Origin: an uncultured Bacteroidota bacterium
GTDB lineage: Bacteria; Bacteroidota; Bacteroidia; Flavobacteriales; Flavobacteriaceae
Length of the DNA stretch: 58,300 nt
Direction of reading: 5' to 3'
NCBI GenBank assembly: GCA_902557655.1
Contig: CACEAZ010000009.1
Coordinates: forward strand, 1 to 58,300
The first letter of the stretch is position 1, and every line of letters begins with the position of its first letter. This document shows, piece by piece, positions 58,101-58,300 of this stretch. Under the pieces are notes generated by a model. It did not search any database and was not told the DNA's origin. It saw nothing but the letters and a program-made list of their open reading frames with translations. A program made the translations under genes and the position numbers.

Positions 58101-58300
58101 AAGATATAGAAACCTATACAAACACCTCTAATCCTCAGATTCTATATGTTAGAATTGAAGATGACATGACACCTATAACAGGATGTTATTCCGACACTAC
58201 TTTAGAGCTATTTGTGCAGCTTCCACCTGATGTGAGTAATCCTTCAAGTTTAGAATTCTGTGATGCAGATGCAGACGGATTTGGTATATTTAATCTTACC
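49112..58300 (+). CDS. Giant mosaic secreted adhesin (right-truncated)
   Basis: One frame runs from the ATG at 49112 to the window edge with no stop: at least 3063 residues, end outside the window. By eye the order is: signal peptide ([16 protein letters not shown]); cadherin-like module (35-129); propeller-like repeats (130-570, [16 protein letters not shown]); second cadherin-like module (570-659); seven BspA repeats (708-882); Ig-like modules (940-1107); a beta-rich module (1110-1230); C-type lectin domain (1234-1388); Ig-like (1393-1490); choice-of-anchor L (1491-1747); Ig-like (1748-1827); then ~95-residue repeats from 1836. It is rich in Asp, Glu, Asn and Thr, as in secreted flavobacterial proteins. 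A T9SS C-terminal domain is expected but not visible. Confidence 0.93.
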   Translation, partial: MKNKLIIFFYLVLCLIGYTQELVVNQDPQADIPINHAPISVDTEGYIYSGETNNFELSVSDQDGDELTYTIIDTPTMGSVIITNTQQGAVATYTPNPSFTSGTDTFTYKANDGLEDSNIAQVNVYLQAKPEILQWGNHFATTNGYGFDSAKDNSGNIYISGYFYDYSNFKDGTSLDAIYPNGTRDGFVAKYNGSDGELLWVNTFGSDGEQSYARKVLVSDDGHVIIAATSTGDNIDYGDQNPTSEPGSIFLKYNGESGDLIWKSTVDGNWYASEYSNLILKNNGNILYVSSIGNETWTAIDINENNGSINELGFLEWWGIYAVEIDNNDNIYITGRKSNSSADDRITKLDSNLNEIWTMTFPESDGPYRLVYDGVNDQIHTLFRGALNQNINPLGEEVIGGSPNGGYLFASYNTQGILQLSHAFTINSVNKIDQAGLDIFNDKLIIRGEYDGFPDFDVTGSQFYPAENINNYSQFLSIYNLQGGLNLTGHYYFDYGFETYWYEHEETDIYYENDNLIIIDDGYGSNQLRMHNYDGTSLTSENTNLSVYNANDNLNNKYTGVLKLTVDDENINFPPIAEGQEITTIQNSSIEITLIATDEENDPLTYIIVEEPTNGTITISGNLVNYSPNNGYFGEDSFRFKANDGVQNSNTATVIINVGCILTDENIQEAVELWISDQGAAEEAYGNISDWDTACITNMNALFQDYSEFNDDISNWNTSNVTTMNYLFNNASSFNQDIGSWDVSSVTTTDSMFAYATSFNQDIGDWDVSNVTNMGYMFDGTSEFNQDISNWNTSNVILMNHLFGNAINFDQELNNWNVGNVENMQRMFDGATSFNQPLNNWNVGNVQNMERMFTNASNFNQNLGNWDISVVLDLSSMLDNSGLSVENYDETLIGWSSQSLQNNINLGAVGLFYCDSVAERQSLIDNFGWTIVDEGIDPECESICDLELPQSEWPENTAIFCSLENLTVLDLNQGLTTLANLWYETESSETPIAESTQLVNGETYYVSNYDPDTGCESERLGISVILGDTPSAPTGSSIQTFSEEDEPTVLDLVAEGENIRWYNSLTDGSLLENSYVLENNEVVYASQTVNGCESDELLAVTVQIEDSSVDDPPIISSTGSEVYCPQTQQNIVSSFDISDPDDTTLDALYVQVSQGYVPGEDVLSLAIQMPGISTSWNVTEGKLELTGENGEPALITDLIAAVYEITFFSSNPNPVDKYFSFTIGDTNYLEETGHYYEFISLVDVTWTDAKEFAENSTYYGLQGYLATITSEAENQIAAVQTNDVGWIGASDLANEGDWRWVTGPEGLENGGTGVPFWSGNGVNTGGFAVNGEYSNWNEPNEPNNAGEEHFAHVTSPNVGDIGTWNDLPNPAAGGGNYQSKGYIVEYGGMPGDPDLNLSSSTNLLSVPSIEITPFFGIECQTVSLSAVSESGNGSVYWFDSENEGDSIFYGTEFNPEITETTSYWVSNYENGECDTSQRIEIQAIINPGPEIVTPNVTVNQDCYSVQELIEEVLISDECGSANVSNITWSSGDSFGDVNGIGHFEEPSGGFPFSEGIILASGDALVATGPNSGIGDASTGDFGWPGDPDLDNLIGDNTNNASIIEFDFVPISSSFSFRFIMASEEYDQGSFECNYSDVFAFLLTHPDGTVSNLAVLPDTDIPIAITNIHPDNFECDAANPEYFHGYTPVGEPDIGYDGRTIPLIAKADVLVGETYHIKLAVADASDSSYDSAVFIEAGSFDLGVNLGDDILVENGDAECQGGEIILDTQLDQDNASFIWYLDGAEISDENNSTLSVSENGIYSVDVVISEDCSTSDEILIEFYSPEIVEDLPQLDACDNFAVDGDAIFDLTIQNENILNQLSNNNFTITYHEFEDDAINNTNEILTPETYDNIEPFSQTIYFRYYENTYPDCFQVSSFIINTLNPPEVITPTPLEECDDDYDGIVSFFDLTSKTEEILNGQTNVEVSYHEFIENAENGENAITELYTNTTAGFQTLFVRLEDGDSGCISTTTLDLIVNPIPEAIVLTPLEECDDDYDGITSFDLSISENEIIDLLGNSENSGEILISEFTHTITSFGQETFETEIGKNYRLEISGSVAVSGNPQGAVDGAFFTQNSDLANEGDPLNWGCNDGIYSSLVCDNPNLRPTPDEYDPINHSYSYPFTANSTSIFVGFEDSLYGDNSGSITFKLYELTNSLSISFHTSLVDAQNSENAITGLYTNSTADLQTLFVRLENSQTACSATTTLDLVVNPIPTIIVPPTYIVCDDNYDGVGTFDLSSLDETILDGQTGVSITYYENEEEANTGISALETNYQNTAANNQTIFVRLENDLTGCHSVTTQALLVNPLPDVIVPTPIEECDDDYDGIVSFFDLSERTEEVLNGQTGIDVTYHENIEDAENDENPITGLYTNTTADLQTLFVRLENNDTACFSTTTLDLIVNPIPTVLVPPVNVVCDADYDGITLFDLTSLDEVILDGQTDISVSYYETQEDADAATNVLPSEYENSVAFEHTLFVRLEDDVTSCYSTTTQDLIINIPGVIEVEDYPLCDYTNPGDGVEVFDITSKDEEIINGQDVTLTYFNSLEDAQGNVNVLSVEELSNYSNDGSTNETIFIRLEQNTTGCLSFGSFDIIVNPLPNVIENTDLVQCDIDGVQDGVSIYNLEEAAENIVIGDDPENYALTFHLSQEELEAGINAIENPTAYVNQTPLQNIYCRVENINTTCYTTSYFYLETIFNPIPDDAGLIVCDNSEGNGNDYDGLGLFTLSDADEYVLSLIVANPSNDITDASQLTIAYYVNEEDALLELNQLPNEYISEVPDQQEVYLRVERDNDCFGINSMTLEVLPVPEYNEIPDEILCADTSGTVDIILEDYDAQVLGTQPAEGYIITYHLSQEDADLGENALESPYSVVDQTSIFTRVEVDNSDPFTVGCFISNINFNLTVEPKPVFTPPTPLIICDDDELDGFTTIDISVKTEEIMAGIAENIVTYHETEQDMLEGVNAIEDIETYTNTSNPQILYVRIEDDMTPITGCYSDTTLELFVQLPPDVSNPSSLEFCDADADGFGIFNLT
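51233..51757 (+). repeat. Seven 25-residue BspA-type (DUF285) repeats
   Basis: Seven consecutive 75-bp units encode [20 protein letters not shown]-like repeats (residues 708-882), matching the BspA/DUF285 pattern F-N-x-x-[IL]-x-x-W-[DN]-[TV]-x-x-V-x-x-M. Units differ at several positions, so these are diverged protein repeats, not a recent DNA expansion. BspA proteins in other bacteria bind host or surface proteins. Confidence 0.88.
52811..53275 (+). other. C-type lectin domain within the giant protein
   Basis: Residues 1234-1388 fit the C-type lectin fold: [69 protein letters not shown] and WNDLP. The calcium/sugar motifs are intact, with EPN at 1338-1340 and 1341-1343 and WND at 1364-1366. 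EPN normally favours mannose-type sugars. Confidence 0.85.
53582..54350 (+). other. Choice-of-anchor L domain within the giant protein
   Basis: Residues 1491-1747 resemble the choice-of-anchor L domain: [62 protein letters not shown] and [20 protein letters not shown]. The domain accompanies several kinds of surface-sorting tail in Bacteroidota; its function is unknown. Confidence 0.82.
54600..58300 (+). repeat. At least twelve tandem ~95-residue acidic repeats
   Basis: Each unit starts near a CD-x(n)-YDG motif and runs as [20 protein letters not shown], a GQT segment, YHE, YTNT, TLFVRLE, a second Cys, and [10 protein letters not shown]. First cysteines fall at residues 1836, 1936, 2031, 2263, 2357, 2452, 2545, 2644, 2742, 2852, 2951 and 3050. 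Spacing is 93-110 except for 232 at the third unit, which carries an insertion. Similar repeats occur in flavobacterial T9SS type B proteins; their function is unknown. Confidence 0.9.
55285..55695 (+). other. ~137-residue domain inserted in the third repeat
   Basis: Between [15 protein letters not shown] and [11 protein letters not shown], repeat 3 is interrupted by about 411 bp coding for a separate beta-rich module: [20 protein letters not shown], a WGCNDG turn, [20 protein letters not shown] and [13 protein letters not shown]. It resembles the sugar-binding-like beta-sandwich modules seen in flavobacterial surface proteins. Boundaries are approximate. Confidence 0.7.

Noticed and set aside
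49112-58300. Two or more genes or a broken gene in the giant region
   Set aside because: I translated the frame codon by codon to the edge and found no stop or frame change, and domain boundaries run on in one frame.
1-58300. tRNA, rRNA, insertion sequences, prophage or attachment sites
   Set aside because: Gene-free gaps are too short and none contains tRNA-like cloverleaf arms; no transposase, integrase or phage protein is recognisable.

Overview
The window is a compact, strongly A+T-rich chromosomal segment from a marine-type member of the Bacteroidota, most likely a flavobacterium. The evidence is gene content rather than any marker RNA. It carries a crtI-crtB-crtZ-crtY carotenoid cluster, a metalloprotease with a type IX secretion (T9SS) C-terminal tail, a PorV/PorQ-family outer-membrane protein, a DUF4105/Lnb-type lipoprotein acyltransferase, the small DUF3276 and DUF2795 proteins typical of the phylum, and promoter elements of the Bacteroidetes -7 type (TAnnTTTG). 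I see no rRNA, tRNA, insertion sequence, prophage or CRISPR array. No stretch longer than about 120 bases lacks a gene.

Layout. 1-3454: carotenoid operon (crtI truncated at the left edge), predicted to give zeaxanthin. 3449-11061, minus strand: guaB, then a periplasmic-chaperone set (two-parvulin PPIase, unknown lipoprotein, SurA-like PPIase) running into aconitase. 11169-12672: HMG-CoA lyase and a LysE-type exporter. 12734-14467: secreted M43 protease. 14447-17224, minus: nusB, a DUF1573 lipoprotein, yajC and pyrD. 17285-22004: ABC exporter, DUF3276 protein and a large M14 carboxypeptidase-like protein. 22007-26441: CsaA-like protein, small membrane protein, thioredoxin-like protein, cyclophilin-FKBP fusion and RecQ. 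26555-29764: kdsD-tatC-lptB operon against pssA. 29877-32657: PorV/PorQ-like protein, Lnb-like protein and a corrinoid adenosyltransferase in one overlapping operon. 32723-37394: DUF2795 protein, secA and meaB. 37380-41102, minus: kinase-like protein, ruvX, def, MATE exporter and PAP2 phosphatase. 41140-46620: threonylcarbamoyl-AMP synthase, CCA-type nucleotidyltransferase, heme A synthase, pRiA4b ORF-3-like protein and uvrB. 46606-47805: sucC. 47914-49035: beta-lactamase-fold lipoprotein.

From 49112 to the right edge one uninterrupted frame of at least 3063 codons encodes a giant secreted mosaic protein that continues past the window. In order it has a signal peptide, a cadherin-like module, a propeller-like region, a second cadherin-like module, seven 25-residue BspA-type repeats, Ig-like modules, a C-type lectin domain with intact EPN and WND motifs, a choice-of-anchor-L domain, and at least twelve tandem ~95-residue acidic repeats. 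One of those repeats is split by a ~137-residue foreign domain. Because the frame has no stop inside the window, it is easy to miss or to replace with spurious short frames. It is the most distinctive object here.

Many genes converge on the cell envelope. SecA, YajC and TatC export proteins. The SurA/PpiC set may chaperone outer-membrane proteins. PorV/PorQ and T9SS would deliver the M43 protease and probably the giant adhesin. Lnb-like acylation, KdsD, LptB and PssA build the envelope. Two organisational traits stand out: all seven convergent gene pairs overlap or lie within 4 bp, and at least seven genes have a TAnnTTTG element ending 16-19 nt before the start codon.
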